Assembly: GCA_958450365.1 (NCBI GenBank)
Contig: CAUEEP010000930.1
Location: 2,003,501 to 2,067,500 of the forward strand
Reading direction: 5' to 3'
DNA from: Mesorhabditis belari
Lineage: Eukaryota > Nematoda > Chromadorea > Rhabditida > Rhabditidae
DNA: 64,000 nucleotides
Under the pieces are notes generated by a model, which saw nothing but the letters and a program-made list of their open reading frames with translations, did not search any database and had not been told where the DNA came from. Numbering within the stretch: the first letter of the stretch is position 1; every line of letters begins with the position of its first letter. Below, piece after piece: positions 1 through 11,110 of this stretch. A program made the position numbers and the translations under genes.

Positions 1-960
1 TTCACGTAAAGGTTTTTTTGAGGATTTTTCAAATTTTTCGTTCATTTCCCGCACACCATTTCTTTTCATTTTCATTTTTAATTTACCTTACAATGCTTTG
101 AGTTTAAATTTGTGAATGTACAAGGTAAGTAAATGTTTTCAGATTTTTCAAAGCAAGGATATGATGCTGGAGTGAAAAAATGGCTCTAGGATATGACTCA
201 TAGCAAGGATATGACCAATTCAGTGCACCAGAAATGGTGTGTTTATATGGTTTATGCAGAGAAGCGTTCTCCTCTAAAGTGATCTCATCGAAATCCCTTC
301 CGAAACGAGAACCATTCTTATTTAGCTAAAGCATTTACTTCTTCGGTGCTTGTCGGTTCTACATCCACAGAGAATCTGTGGATGTAGAACTCCAACTCGG
401 TTAAGCAAGGAGCTGACAACTTGTGAGTGGTGATTATGTTCAGTGAAAGTAGAGTGCTCGTCTGAAGTGATCAGTCGATCAGTGGAACGAAAATCGATAA
501 CCGAGAAGACTTGGATGGGGATGCTTCACCAAGATCAGTCTTTGTGAATGTATAACCGACAAGTACCACTTCTTCAAGTTTATTTGTCTATATCTAAATC
601 TTAAATCAGGCACAGAGTATTTGAAGCAAACCAAGGCAGGGTATAGTGCGGCTAAGATGTTCCCAGTTAGATTCAGTTAAAAGCTGATCCAGTTAGAACC
701 CAGATATTGTTCTAAATTTATGAAGATTTCATTGAATTCCAGTTTACTACTAACCATTCTGAAGTCGGTAAGTAGTGCAGTGTAGCGTACCGTGGAGAAA
801 TATATAGACTGACAAAATTTCTTTGTCCATTTGGCAACGATTTGATCTCATCAACGAGCTCCAGGCTACCTTTACAGTACCATAAAATTGTCTCGCTGGG
901 TGCAGAGCTGTTCCAAGGCTTTCTGTAATAAAGTAAAAAAGTTCATGGCAAAATTTTGGA
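1..960. other. No gene seen; repeat-like DNA with a hairpin
   Basis: I see no supported exon here. Bases 335-365 and 541-575 are imperfect inverted copies sharing the core CTTGTCGGTT, which suggests a small foldback element about 240 bp long. A perfect hairpin (356-390) lies inside it. Part of a dispersed element with GTGCACCAG ends lies near 220-250. Confidence 0.4.
356..390. other. Perfect 16-bp hairpin with GAA loop
   Basis: The arm GTTCTACATCCACAGA is followed by GAA and then its exact reverse complement. It sits inside a larger imperfect inverted repeat (335-575), so it is most simply the centre of a foldback element. No RNA gene is recognised. Confidence 0.6.
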
Positions 961-963
961 AAG

Positions 964-1029
964 AATGGGGAATTGAGCCACCGACCCTCCGCTTAGCGGA
1001 GAGATGCTCTACCACTGAGCTATTGTCAT
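964..1029 (-). pseudogene. tRNA-like relic
   Basis: On the minus strand there is a perfect tRNA A box and D arm (TAGCTCAGTGGTAGAGCA), then a GC-rich stem, then a weaker B box (GGCTCAATTCC). The 7-nt sequences where the acceptor stem should pair are not complementary, and the anticodon loop lacks the usual T33. This is a decayed tRNA or the head of a tRNA-derived SINE, not a functional gene. No anticodon is assigned. Confidence 0.4.
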
Positions 1030-1713
1030 CTTCTTTGGACGAGGAGAAATAGGAAACATAAGGAAGAGTTCGAAGAGATTGATGAAATTGAAGAATAAGT
1101 CAAATTAAGTCAGAAATGAGATCTAACGCCTCTCTCGGCTCTTTTAATTTTCGTAGATCAAAACCGGGCTAGTCTTTATCATTTCTAGAATTCATTATGT
1201 CCAAGAGAATCTCAATAAACCATAGTATCCTTTTTTCGCGTCAATGTCAATAAGATTTCTTATCAAATTACCGATGTATCGATGTGGAAAGAGATTTTTG
1301 AGCTACAAAAAAAGAAATTTGGAAAATGGAAAAAGTTTTCGATTCAAGGCCGTTTTTCTCAACGCCCACGGATTTTTTCGGGTTTTTCCAATCGAAAACC
1401 ATTATCTCTCAGCTAAATGGATCGTTTTTTCCAAAAAAAATAGTTGATCAACGTTAACTCTTTGGGGAATTGCTTGGGGTTTTGTGGGGGAGGGGAATTT
1501 TTGCAAATTTAGGCTCAATTTCAGCTCAATTTCAGCTCAATTTGGATTCAATTTGATTAGTGACTCACTCGGGAGATTTTAAATCAAAAAATTTTGTTTA
1601 TAATTGAGCATTTGATGCTTAAATGCTTGATTGTTTCTTTGTTTTTTCCTCTTTTTTTTTCTTGGTGTTTCATTTCTTTTAAAAGCTCTTTGACTTTTCA
1701 GTTTCCCTGTGAA

Positions 1714-3840
1714 ATGGGTCGTTTGCAAAGAGTGTGGAAAATCGAACATCGGAATCGAGAATTCGAGTATCGAGATGTGAAATATCTCTTTAAATGTTGT
1801 TGCTGTTGTGGAATGCATATTAAGGTTAAGAAATGATTCAACCAGGCATTCAGAGAGCCTAGAAATAAAGGGTTTGAAAGGGTTTACATGAAATACATGT
1901 AAACGATTAGATTCTGAAAGGTTGACTCTAAGAATTTGGCGTTCTAATGAAAAAAGTCATTGTTTAATTGTTTAAAAAAAGCGCCGATCTTCCCCACTTT
2001 TCAATCATTTTTTTCTAAGCGCTGGTTAATGCTAAATAATATGTGTTATATCTCGAAAAATTACCCATTCTCTGGACATTAATTTGATACCAAAGCGCGC
2101 AGAAGCAAATGTCTGCGTGTCGAGATATGAGCGGTTCTTTGAGTGTAAAGTGGCAAGAAAAGCCGATTTTCCCCACTTTTCAATCATTTTTTTCTAAGCG
2201 CTGTCTGATGCTAAAAATAAGTGTTATATCTCGAAAAATTACCCATTTTCTATACTTTAATTTGATACCAAAGCGCGCAAAAACCAACGTACTAGTGTCG
2301 TGATATGAGCGTTTGTTTAAGAGCATACTTAGACGACGCAACGCTCCTATAGTGGGGTCACTTTATTCCAGCATTACCTTATTTATCTTCTACTTTACTC
2401 TTCCTTGGTCAAGCCAAAAATTGCTTTTGAAACAATCTTCTAGGTCCTGATTTACTTACCGTAAATACTGTAATAGTACCCCATCCCCATAATGACGGTG
2501 CGGAGTGTTGCGTAGTCTAGCTTTGAACGCGTTTTTCTCGACACTGGTTTATGCGAGAATGCGCGCTTAGGTATCAAAAAAATAGCTGAAATTCAGGGCT
2601 TTTTTTGATATCAAAGACATATTTTTTGAAAGTACGGGCGCTTTGAAAAAAATGAAATACTAAAAAACTTTGCGACTACGCGACTGTACGAGGGGCGGTG
2701 GGGTACTATTACAGTATTTACAGGTAATTGTAAATCCCGATTAGAATATTAAATGATAGGTGAGCTTTGGGAACATTTCGTATTGTGTATTCCCCGAGTT
2801 TTCAGCACGCCAGTTGTGTCGTCCTAATCCTGAACATTCTACTCATTTTCTATCACGTCGCAATGCTTTTCGTTGGCGCATTGGATCCGTGGAAAGTTCG
2901 TGAGAATAAAATATTTGCTTTTAAACTTCAAAATTCAACTTCAATTTCTTCAATTTTCTTCAAACTTTCAGGTTCTTTTCATCCCGCTGGAGTGCTTGAG
3001 TTCGATCGTTCTTTTCTGCGGTCTTGTCATCGAGGCGAAGAACTCGTTGTTGCCATTTTTATTCATTCAGGTAGAAAAAATGGCTATTGATTGATGTTAT
3101 TGATTATAAAATGTTCAGGGTTTCAAAATCTTCGTTATTGGCAACAATTTGTATCAAGGGATTGAGGGAATGTTTGATTGGGGATCCGAGAAAATGATGG
3201 AAGCAAGGTGAAGGGAAAACGGTTTTGCCAATTATGATAATTGTGGCCTGGGTTAGACAAAAAGGAGAACTTTGAGTAATTTAAGATACAAAGACAAGGA
3301 CAAGACAAGGCGAAGGCTTAAAATCCCAATTCTCTTATTGAAACAAATTAATACCAATCTAATCATACTAAAACCCCACAACAAACTACAGCTACTATCA
3401 TTTCATACACTATCATTATTACATCTATATCTACATTTTACTCTATTATTATTTCTATCTGATCTAATCTGATCTGATCTAATGATTTTATTTGATTTAC
3501 AGACTTTTCAAAGCCAAGCCATCTGCCAAGCCACAAAGAAAAAAAGCAATGGAATACAAAGAAATAATGAAAATTTCAGACGAGAGCTTGAATCCGCCGG
3601 CAGTCCCGATTTCGATGATCGAAGTAAGTGAAATACCACAAAATATCTAAATGATTGAAAAAAAATCTTCTAATAAAAGAAATTCATTATTCTACGATTG
3701 ATTAGCTCTTCAATTTCCTATTCTCAAACTTGAATCGATTTCTAGAATTGGCACGAATCCACTACGGGATCTGGCTTGCGGCAAACTATGGAACGGCGAT
3801 CATCTGCTATCTTTTCTTTTTCTATATAGTTTGGCGGTGA
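1714..3840 (+). CDS. Four-TM membrane protein with Cys-rich N-terminal motif (gene 1), six exons
   Basis: Exons are 1714-1824, 2806-2895, 2972-3070, 3119-3207, 3580-3623 and 3746-3840. Codon phase is kept at every junction and the product is 175 aa. A TTTTCAG acceptor ending at 1701 lies 12 nt before the ATG, which fits spliced-leader trans-splicing. The N-terminus (1-37) is basic and ends in a five-cysteine run followed by GMH. TM segments are predicted at about 41-62, 68-89, 93-112 and 147-172, with a polar loop (about 115-145) before TM4. The protein ends FYIVWR. Intron 1 contains a TIR repeat element. The gene at 42.3-44.1 kb has the same plan (short Cys-containing N-terminus, phase-0 early introns, four TMs). 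The architecture recalls nematode four-TM proteins of the LAPTM type, but that is inference and the function is unknown. The donor of exon 2 (GTTCGT) is weak. Confidence 0.75.
2457..2724. mobile_element. TIR element, family ACCGTAAATACTGTAATAG, copy 1
   Basis: The ends are inverted: ACC GTAAATACTGTAATAGTA at the left and the complementary GTACTATTACAGTATTTAC at the right. The interior shares the GCGTAGTCTAGCTTTGAACG block with copies at 6602-6823, 20080-20333 and 31297-31700. There is no ORF, so this is a MITE. It lies inside intron 1 of the four-TM gene. Confidence 0.65.
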
Positions 3841-4104
3841 GTGATGGTTTAAAAGATATTTCATTTACAATAATCAATAGCCTAAATGTGCAAAGTATGA
3901 AAGAATGTTATTTATTGTATCAGAAATGATTTGTTTACATTTTGCAAGTAATTCACAGCGACATGGTGCTTGCTTATGACCTTAAGATTTTGTTGAATCA
4001 TTCTCATACGCTTACAGCTCTTAGACTTTCAATCGATCTATTTCTAGATCAAAGTGCTAATTTACATCTAGTACCAGACTGGAGTTAAACCAGATTAGCA
4101 CTTA
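3840..4104. other. Intergenic, no feature seen
   Basis: AT-rich sequence between the first four-TM gene and the telomere-like tract. I found no splice-flanked open exon. Confidence 0.4.
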
Positions 4105-4259
4105 GCCGCTTAAGCTTAAGCCTAAGCCTAAGCCTAAGCCTAAGCCTAAGCCTAAGCCCTAAGCCTAAGCCTAAGCCTAAGCCCAAGCCAAGCCCGCCCT
4201 AAGCCTAAGCCTAAGCCCTAAGCCCTAAGCCCTAAGCCCTAAGCCTAAGCCTAAGCCAT
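4105..4259. repeat. Interstitial telomere-like tract, (AAGCCT)n
   Basis: About 25 units of AAGCCT are present, which is the reverse complement of the TTAGGC nematode telomere repeat. They include variant units with an extra C (AAGCCCT) and a short degenerate stretch near 4180-4200. Unique sequence flanks both sides, so this is not a chromosome end. Confidence 0.85.
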
Positions 4260-4373
4260 AAAATGCCTGACTGCTAAAGAACCTGATATCTACTTAAAAA
4301 TCTGCCAAAACACTCTATTAGTCTAACTTAAGAGCTAGACCTTTTAATAGTAATAGTTTTCGAATAACTATAT

Positions 4374-4590
4374 TACCGTATTCTCTCTAATAGTAGTCTA
4401 ATAGTAGCGTTGCCTAAATTCCTCGTAATCTCGAGAAGCGCTTATCAGAACCTATCGATGTGGCTGACAATGTAGCTGACGATGAGCTCTAGTGGGGGAT
4501 TTGAGTGTTGAGCTTCTGCGGAAACTTAGAAACTGTAAAATAGTCACCAACTCGGCTCGCCCGGGTGCACTACTATTAGAGAAAATAAGG
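4374..4590. repeat. Dispersed repeat, shared with 16.58, 55.6 and 63.95 kb
   Basis: The block TTGAGTGTTGAGCTTCTG through CCGGGTGCACTACTATTAG recurs at 55635-55735 and, inverted, at 63945-64000. The adjoining part (TCCTCGTAATCTCGAGAAGCG) recurs at 16620. In all copies one frame can be read through the core with similar residues (DLSVELL, ARPGALLLEKI), which suggests a fragment of a once-coding element. Confidence 0.6.
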
Positions 4591-4599
4591 TAGGTTGAA

Positions 4600-5022
4600 A
4601 AGGAAGTTTAAGAAGGAAGAAGAACGGTATTTATTTTTAAGATGTCGTCGTTATTTTGCCGATTTGGCTCACGTTCTATCAGCAGATGAGCAACAAGAAG
4701 TTGAAAAGGGAAAAGACAATGAGGCGATCGCTTAATTTTCTATTTTTTTACAGTTTTGACAATAAAATATTTATAAATCAAATCAATAAACAAAGGTTAT
4801 CACAAAGGAAAGGGTTAAAAATTGTTTAGGAAATCGATAAATTATTTAAAATTATTGAAATAGTCAAATCTTTCAAGCAAAGAATAGAGATTTTGATGTG
4901 AAAGGCGGCGCATTTACCCCTGCAAAGTTCTAAGAGAAAAAAGATCTTAAAAACAAGTAAGTTAAATAAAAAATATAAAAGATTAGATAAAGATTAGATT
5001 AAAAAATGTTATTAATTAGATA
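4600..5022. other. No gene seen
   Basis: AT-rich DNA. It includes an imperfect inverted pair around 4985-5045 (AGATAAAGATTAGAT against ATCTTTATCTAATCT). No exon is supported. Confidence 0.4.
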
Positions 5023-5304
5023 TTAATCTTTATCTAATCTTTTATTAATCGAAATCTTTTCATCATAACTTCTCTCCACGGGTACATGGGTGTACTGTTT
5101 TTGTCTTTTCACTAAAAATACACAAACGAGAAGAGACAAAAAGGTGAAAATGGCAATGGAAATTGTGACTAGAGGTATGGTTAGAGAAGAAAATTGAAGG
5201 AAATCGAAAAAAATAAGAGCTTTTCTTTCGTTTTCCGATCCAATCTCGATTTCGAAACGATTTTTCGGACAATTGCTGAGAAGGGAGAAAAGATCGTTTT
5301 TCAC
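5023..5304 (-). CDS. Terminal exon of a single-pass membrane protein, rest of gene not found
   Basis: On the minus strand a TTGTAG acceptor precedes 93 open codons ending in TAA or similar at 5023. The reading has a polar ectodomain-like stretch with one Cys, a hydrophobic segment (about residues 41-66: SSLTIPLVTISIAIFTF and onward), then a basic and polar tail (VKRQKQYTHVPVERS). This is the layout of a type I membrane protein's transmembrane region and cytoplasmic tail. Upstream exons should lie above 5304, but the homopolymer block at 5.39-6.06 kb is there, so the gene may be broken by it or mis-assembled. No family recognised. Confidence 0.45.
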   Translation of the reverse strand: MKNDLFSLLSNCPKNRFEIEIGSENERKALIFFDFLQFSSLTIPLVTISIAIFTFLSLLVCVFLVKRQKQYTHVPVERSYDEKISINKRLDKD

Positions 5305-5393
5305 CTACAATTTATCAAAATCAATCAAATTATTTTGACTTTTTAAAATAAAAAGTGTTCAACTGTTTTTGGGGCAAATATATTAAATGTTTT

Positions 5394-5662
5394 TTTATTT
5401 ATTTTTTTTTTTTTTTTTTTTTTTAAAAATTTTAAAAAAAAAAAAAAATTAAATAAAAAGGGGGGGAAAAAAATTTTAAAAAAAAGAGGGGGGGTGTTTT
5501 TTTTTTTTTTTTTTTTTTAAAAAAAAATAAAAAAAAAAGGGAGAGGTGTTTTTAAAGGAGAAGAAAAAAGAAAAAAAAAAAGAAAAAGAAAAAAAAAAAG
5601 GGGAGGAAAAAAGGAGGGAAAGAAGAAGGGGAGGAAAAGAAAGGGATATTAAATTATTTTGG

Positions 5663-5704
<42 letters not shown>

Positions 5705-5749
5705 GAAGTTTTTTAAAAAAAAATAAAAAATAATGGGGGGGGGGGGGGG

Positions 5750-5790
<41 letters not shown>

Positions 5791-6058
5791 TTTTTTTTTT
5801 TTTTAAAAATGTAAAAAAAAAAAAAAAAAATTTTTTTTGAGGGATAAATGGGGATTATAATTTATTTTAAAAATAGGGAATTGGGGGATGGAATGGGAAG
5901 AAAAAAAAAAAAGAGGGGGGGGGGGGGGGGGAAAAGGGAAGGAAAAGGGGGGGGGGGGGAGGGGGGGGGGGAAAGAAGGGGGGGAAAAAAGGGGGGGGGG
6001 GAGGGGAAAAAAAAGGGGGGAAAAGGGGGGGAGAGGGGGGGGGGGGGGGGGGGGGGGG
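5394..6058. repeat. Homopolymer-run block (poly-T/A/G), possible assembly artefact
   Basis: About 665 bp consist almost only of long runs of T, A and, from about 5890, G (runs of 10-20). C is essentially absent on the plus strand. It resembles neither the minisatellites nor the TIR elements elsewhere. Apparent poly-Pro, poly-Phe or poly-Gly ORFs here are composition artefacts. Confidence 0.8.
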
Positions 6059-6600
6059 CCACCACCACACAAACAAGTCGAAGACTTCGAACCAGGAACA
6101 ACCAAGATAGGAAACACTGGATGACAAGCAAGGGATAGAGAAAAGCAGGTTATGATCTGCGCAAATAGGGAACATCTAAGTGCGAAGACAGATCAAAAAA
6201 AAATGTAATTTGATATCCAAGGAAAGAAAGAGAGTTTAAAAAGAAAAAAATCTTTAAAAGCTTCTTTTTCTTATTCGATTGAAGCTTTTCTGTACTTTGT
6301 ACTCAAAAAAAGAATCTTTTCTGTAATTTGTGCTCAAAATCTTGTAAACACACTCTTTCTGGTGCACCTTAACTCTTGATTTTCTCGTAAAATGAAAGAA
6401 AAATGAATAGCTGAGTGCACAAGAAGGGCTGCGTTTACACTTCAAAAAGTAAATCAAAACAAAATCTTTTCCCAACCTTGATTGAATATTTCCTTTGATA
6501 ATGCAAACATCGATCCGTTTTGAAGGTTTTTCCATGAATTTTACCTAAATTTAACACAAATCTACCGTAAATAATCAAATAGAAAGCTGCTTTTTTAATG
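6059..6600. other. No confident gene; part of a short dispersed element
   Basis: A short stretch on the minus strand (about 6058-6133) follows a CATCCAG acceptor and could be an exon of the gene ending at 5023, but no frame is convincing. Bases 6355-6450 resemble the dispersed element with GTGCACC/GAGTGCAC ends and a GCGTTTACACTTC tail. Confidence 0.3.
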
Positions 6601-6601
6601 A

Positions 6602-6823
6602 TGAGCGTACACTTGTGTAGTCTAACTTTGAACATGCCGTTCTTCGCACTGCTTTATGCTACAGTGTTTTAAATGATGTCAAATGATAGCCCTTGAAATC
6701 TAGTATGTTTTGGTACTAAAATTATAGTTGGGAAAATGAAGAGGCTGAGAAAATACAAATGATTTTCTAGAAAGAAGTTAAACAACACGACTATAAGAGG
6801 AGATAGTGTTTTATTAGAGTATT
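6602..6823. mobile_element. TIR element, GTAGTCTAACTTTGAAC family, diverged copy
   Basis: Shares GTGTAGTCTAACTTTGAACAT, the TTATGCTACAGTGTTTT region and the TATTAGAGTATTTAT right end with the copy at 20080-20333. The left terminal sequence is lost. Confidence 0.5.
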
Positions 6824-6829
6824 TATTTG

Positions 6830-7122
6830 CTTGTTATCTACTAGTTCATTTGCTAGTTTATCTACTAGTTATCTACTAGTTTATTTGCTTGTTATCTGCT
6901 TGTTATCTACTAGTTTACCTGCTTGTTATCTACTAGTTTACCTGCTAGTTTATCTACTAGTTTATCTACTAGTTTATCTACTAGTTTATCTGCTAGTTTA
7001 TTTGCTTGTTTATCTACTAGTTTATCTGCTTGTTATCTGCTTGTTATCTACTAGTTTATCATCTAGTTATCTACTAGTTATCTACTAGTTATCTACTAGT
7101 TTATCTACTAGTTTATCTGTTA
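6830..7122. repeat. Minisatellite, unit TTTATCTACTAG (about 12 bp)
   Basis: Tandem units of TTTATCTACTAG and TTATCTGCTTG. The adjacent TIR element ends at its left edge. The apparent LLVYLLVY ORF is a repeat artefact. Confidence 0.85.
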
Positions 7123-7501
7123 TTTTTCTATTGAAATCTATTACCGGTAACTATGTATTCTCCTTGAATTTTTGGCAACATAACACTGCAAATCTCTGTT
7201 AGATCGTAGTTCAAGATTTTCGATTTTCTGAACTGATCATCGAGTGTCGAATTGTCGAATGTCTAAATGAACTTTTGAATCAAATTACAAAAATGTTTCA
7301 TACAAAGATCGTTCCCAAATACTCTAAACGGGTCGAAGTGATGTTTAGATGAAAATCTGAAAAGTTTACATATCATTTTTGATTCTACAAGTAGATTCAT
7401 CAACAGCTAGTTTTTCTTTGATATTTCTTTGATATTTCCTTGCATTCCTAAGACTTTTCTTACTCTAAAAGTGTACTTTGTGCTGCTGAATGCGTGCACT
7501 A

Positions 7502-8040
7502 GAGTGTGTTCCTCGCCAGTAAGTAATTACCCGAGTAAATTTGCATGAGTAATTTTTACTCGAGTAATAGCTCGAGTAATAGCTCGAGTAATAGCTTGGG
7601 TAATAGCTTGGGTAATTGCTCGAGTAATAGCTCGAGTAATGCGTTTTCTAAAAAGTGCGCCTGCGCGAAAGAAATATAAAAGCAATTTTTTGAGCAGGTT
7701 TTTCAAAAAATCCCCTTTTCACATTGGAAGGGAATTTGCCACCAAATCAGTTAAACGGCTGAGTATCTTTAAAAAGTGTCGTATATAATGCGGGGCTCTT
7801 TTTTTTTTGCAATAATTTGCTTTTGCAATAATTTTTGCTAAATGCTTTAGATCTTAGTGGCTCTTTGCCGTAAGTAATTGGCTTATTGATTTCAGTATGT
7901 ATTGTATGATTAAGTATCACTGTGCATTTCTCTATGATTTCTTTCACTTTATCGTTTGAATAAAGTATTATTATTAAAAGGACGGTAATTTTTCCCTAGT
8001 GCACGTTTTAAAAAACGCATTACTCGCGAGGAACACACTC
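7502..8040. mobile_element. Non-autonomous TA-flanked TIR element (GAGTGTGTTCC family), copy 1
   Basis: The left end GAGTGTGTTCCTCGC and right end GCGAGGAACACACTC are inverted repeats, each bordered by TA, as expected for Tc1/mariner-superfamily insertion. Inside is a sub-repeat of GAGTAATAGCTC and a block (7725-7790) shared with the larger relative at 26548-27697. No transposase. Confidence 0.75.
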
Positions 8041-8367
8041 TATTAAGAGCTAACAACAACTCAACTTATAATTTAGTTACATAGTTATACTTATAAATAG
8101 TTACAAGTCTTGGTGCTGCTCAATGCGTGCGCACCTTTGACTGATGCACTCAATTTTTCCACACCAGCCACTTGATGCCAAAAGAAAATGGGGAAACAAG
8201 TGCACCAGGAGGGATGCGTTTAGAAGATTTGATCACAAAATACAGTTTCGGAAAAGCCTAATATAGATTAGTTGGAGTTTATGTTTGAATCAAAAGATCA
8301 GGAGGGATGCGTTTGCACAAAGTACACCAAAGAACGAGTTGAACTTGGATTTCGTCTAGGTTATGAA
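8041..8367. other. No gene; short dispersed element copy
   Basis: Contains a copy (about 8140-8225) of the element with GATGCACTCAATTTTTCCAC and GTGCACCAGGAGGGATGCG. No exon seen. Confidence 0.4.
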
Positions 8368-8604
8368 ATTAATTAAAGAAAATTAAAGAAAATTAAAGAA
8401 AATGAAGCAAAATTAAAGAAAAATAAACAAAAATAAACAAAAATAAACAAAAATAAACAAAAATAAACAAAAATAAACAAAAATAAACAAAAATAAACAA
8501 AAATAAACAAAAATAAACAAAAATAAACAAAAATAAACAAAAATAAACAAAAATAAACAAAAATAAACAAAATAAACAAAAATAAACAAAAATAAAGAAA
8601 ATTA
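8368..8604. repeat. Minisatellite, unit AAATAAACAA (10 bp)
   Basis: About 20 nearly perfect 10-bp units, flanked by AATTAAAGAA units. The minus-strand ORFs rich in FVYFCLF are repeat artefacts. Confidence 0.9.
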
Positions 8605-10206
8605 AACGGCTAGCTTGAAAAACTTGCAATCATTTTTCCGGCACAACTCAAATTTCCTGCTTTTCTTCAAATCTTTCCGGGATTTCCGAGATTTCGGAAA
8701 CTTTTTGACATTCGCATTTCGAGCTTTTCCCTTCAGTAGGTAATATTGAATAGAATTGTAAAATTGATAATAGAAAATAGAATCGATAGAAAAATCGATA
8801 TTCACTTGTCATTTATACAAACCGAATCTGGAATTAGTTTTTTGGCACGCTGAATCACAAAATGAATCATTTTTTCGGAAAAAAAACGGGGTTTCTTGAG
8901 GGAAAATAGAATAATTTTGTGTAAATATTATATTTGTAAACTTGAAATAGATTTTTTTGAGTTAATGAAGTGGCATTGGATTAACGGCATTAACAAATTA
9001 CAAGTTTTGTCAATGTTTTAACAACAAAAATTTGAAGAGAAAGGCTCACAGATTTATGTGAAATAAAAGCTTTGAATATTAAATGTGAACAAGTATTGTA
9101 AGTGGGATTTCAGTATTTCACTATTCAGCTAACAAGTATTGTAAGTAGAATTTGATAGTTTATCCGCTTACTTTATCACCTTTTAGTTGAGTGGGGTAGT
9201 TAGAAAAAAAAAGGAAAGACAAGCAATTAATGAGAGCAAAAAGAAAAGAAGGAAAGGAAAGACAAGTTCAATTTTAATGAGAGCAAATTTGAATTCGAAA
9301 CTAAGAATGAAAGTAAAAAGTAATAAGAAAAGAAAAGAAAAGAAAGAAAAAACAATCATTTGGATATTTTCTATGTGACGAATTGTCATTTGAAAAAAAA
9401 AAGCACGAAAAATTCTATTTGCCTTCTTGAGAAGGCCGAATTGCGAGAAAGACAAATATTTATTATCGCCTTTTTTTCCTTTCAATTTTAGTGTCACTTA
9501 TTGGTTACTAATTCTTGGCAAGAGAAACGATAGATTTCAATTGATTGAGTAGATCTGTGATCAAGTCTTTTGGCTGTACTTTGTGTGTGTCAAATTATGT
9601 GTAAACACATCCACTTCTTGTGCCCCCTCCGGGTATCAAAATGATCTTTGCACACGTGCACACAAAAGTTATCGATTTTGAGGGCACAATCTTTCGACCA
9701 CGAGCCACCGAAAGTTGGTCGCGGCGAGCGAGTTCATTGTAAAAGTGCGGTTTTTTCGATAAAAGGTGGTTTTAAAAAAATCGAGTCAGACGGATTTCGA
9801 TAATTTCTTCACCTTTTCGATTCAGCACAATTTTCTGCGTCGAATGGATATTCAAACGTGAAATTCTGATAGAAAACGTTTTTTTTTTTTGCCTTATTTC
9901 GCGCGGATGTGCCCCCCTTTTTCTCCCGGACATTTATCTAGCTTGAAAATCTTTGTTATCAAATTTACATTAAATTTAGATCAACTCAAAAAGCATTGAC
10001 AAAATTTAGACAATTTCAATTAGCTTTTTTGAAGAATGTTCAGGAAAACAAAGATTTTCAAAGTCTAAAGAAGAAGAAAATTGATATAAAATGTTGATAT
10101 ACGATACAAAAGATAATAAAAACTTAGATCAACTGCTCTTTAAAAAGAAAACTACCGAATACATTCGAATTTTGAATAACTAAATAGCTTTTCTTTTGTT
10201 TCCAAC
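8605..10206. other. No gene seen; low-complexity stretches
   Basis: Bases 9210-9355 are purine-rich (AAAG/GGAAAG) and give spurious Lys-rich or Phe-rich ORFs. Around 9600-9930 there are two GTGCCCCC blocks about 300 bp apart, perhaps ends of an element, but I could not establish an inverted pair. No splice-flanked coding exon was found on either strand. Confidence 0.35.
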
Positions 10207-10950
10207 TCACTCCCCGGCTTTCATCAACGATTTCTTCAAGGGAATTGATGCTTTTTGTGCGGCTGCGAGCAAGCTTTTGCTTCTAAAACGCTTCCAAATT
10301 GCTTCCAAAACAGAGTAATCAAGAGGGTTAAGGTCAGGAGAGCTTGGTGATCACTCGAAAAACTTCATAGATTCGGGGAGATTATTCTCACACCAATCCT
10401 AAGCTTTGCGAACTTTGTGCGCAGGCGCATCGTCTTGCTGAAACGTGTCCCAAAGCGAGAAATCGCTCATAGAAGTAAATCGTTTTTGAGAACATTTGAG
10501 AACATTCAAATACACGTCCTGATTGATCTTAACACCAGCATCCATGAAAAAGTGTTATTTTTCCATCTAACAGCTGCAACCGATGATGAGAAACCTGAAT
10601 TCGAGAATTCTTTGATCGTGTTTCGAGATCGAGAATTTCTTGATCGTGTTTCGAGATCGAGAATTCTTTGATCGTGTTTCGAGATCGAGGAAATTCTTGA
10701 TCGTGTTTCGAGATCGAGAATTCTTTGATCGTGTTTCGAGATCGAGAATTCTTTGATTCTTATTTCTGTCTGCGCGCTTCCGACCTCTTCCAATCCGATT
10801 TAAACCTTTGAATTGTTCGATAAACAACGACCTTGTTGATCTTCAATCGCTTGGCAATGTCAGTCACCGTTAGCAATGTCAGTCCACTTTTGTGCAAGAC
10901 TCACAAATCGATATGATCGAATCACGATGAATAAATTCCTTGTTCATCAT
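10207..10950 (-). pseudogene. maT-type (DD37D) mariner transposase relic with a minisatellite in its centre
   Basis: Read on the minus strand. The start region (10950 to about 10790) encodes an MNKEF start and a helix-turn-helix stretch TDIAKRLKINKVVVYRTIQ, broken by stops. Bases 10598-10760 are a roughly 27-bp tandem repeat (TTGATCGTGTTTCGAGATCG) in place of the middle of the protein. From 10560 to 10207 the catalytic end is legible: GVKINQDVY, then TFQQDDAPAHK, then SPSSPDLNPLDYSV, ending KSLMKAGE-stop. Thirty-seven residues separate the Asp of QQD from the Asp of LDY, the maT spacing. The first catalytic Asp is not seen and there are internal stops, so it is inactive. Confidence 0.8.
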
Positions 10951-11110
10951 CCTAAAATTAGTAAACTTTTTGAATAATAATATAAAATCAAATTAAATAA
11001 CGAGAAAAAAAAGCAGAAAAAAGTCGGTAAAGCTTTTAAGAATGTAAATGAACGGGATCTTAATTAAAGGCGACCCAAATTGCCGAATCAAATCAATTCT
11101 AAATCTCATG

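Noticed and set aside
1579..1836. 80-aa plus-strand ORF starting at 1594 as a protein in its own right
   Set aside because: Only 1714-1824 is coding. The upstream part precedes a trans-splice acceptor and the end runs past a GTTAAG donor.
5803..6175. Poly-Pro, poly-Gly and poly-Phe ORFs
   Set aside because: Products of homopolymer runs; composition artefacts.
9183..9497. 104-aa minus-strand ORF with two hydrophobic stretches
   Set aside because: Derives from a purine/pyrimidine-biased tract; no splice signals or homologous motif.
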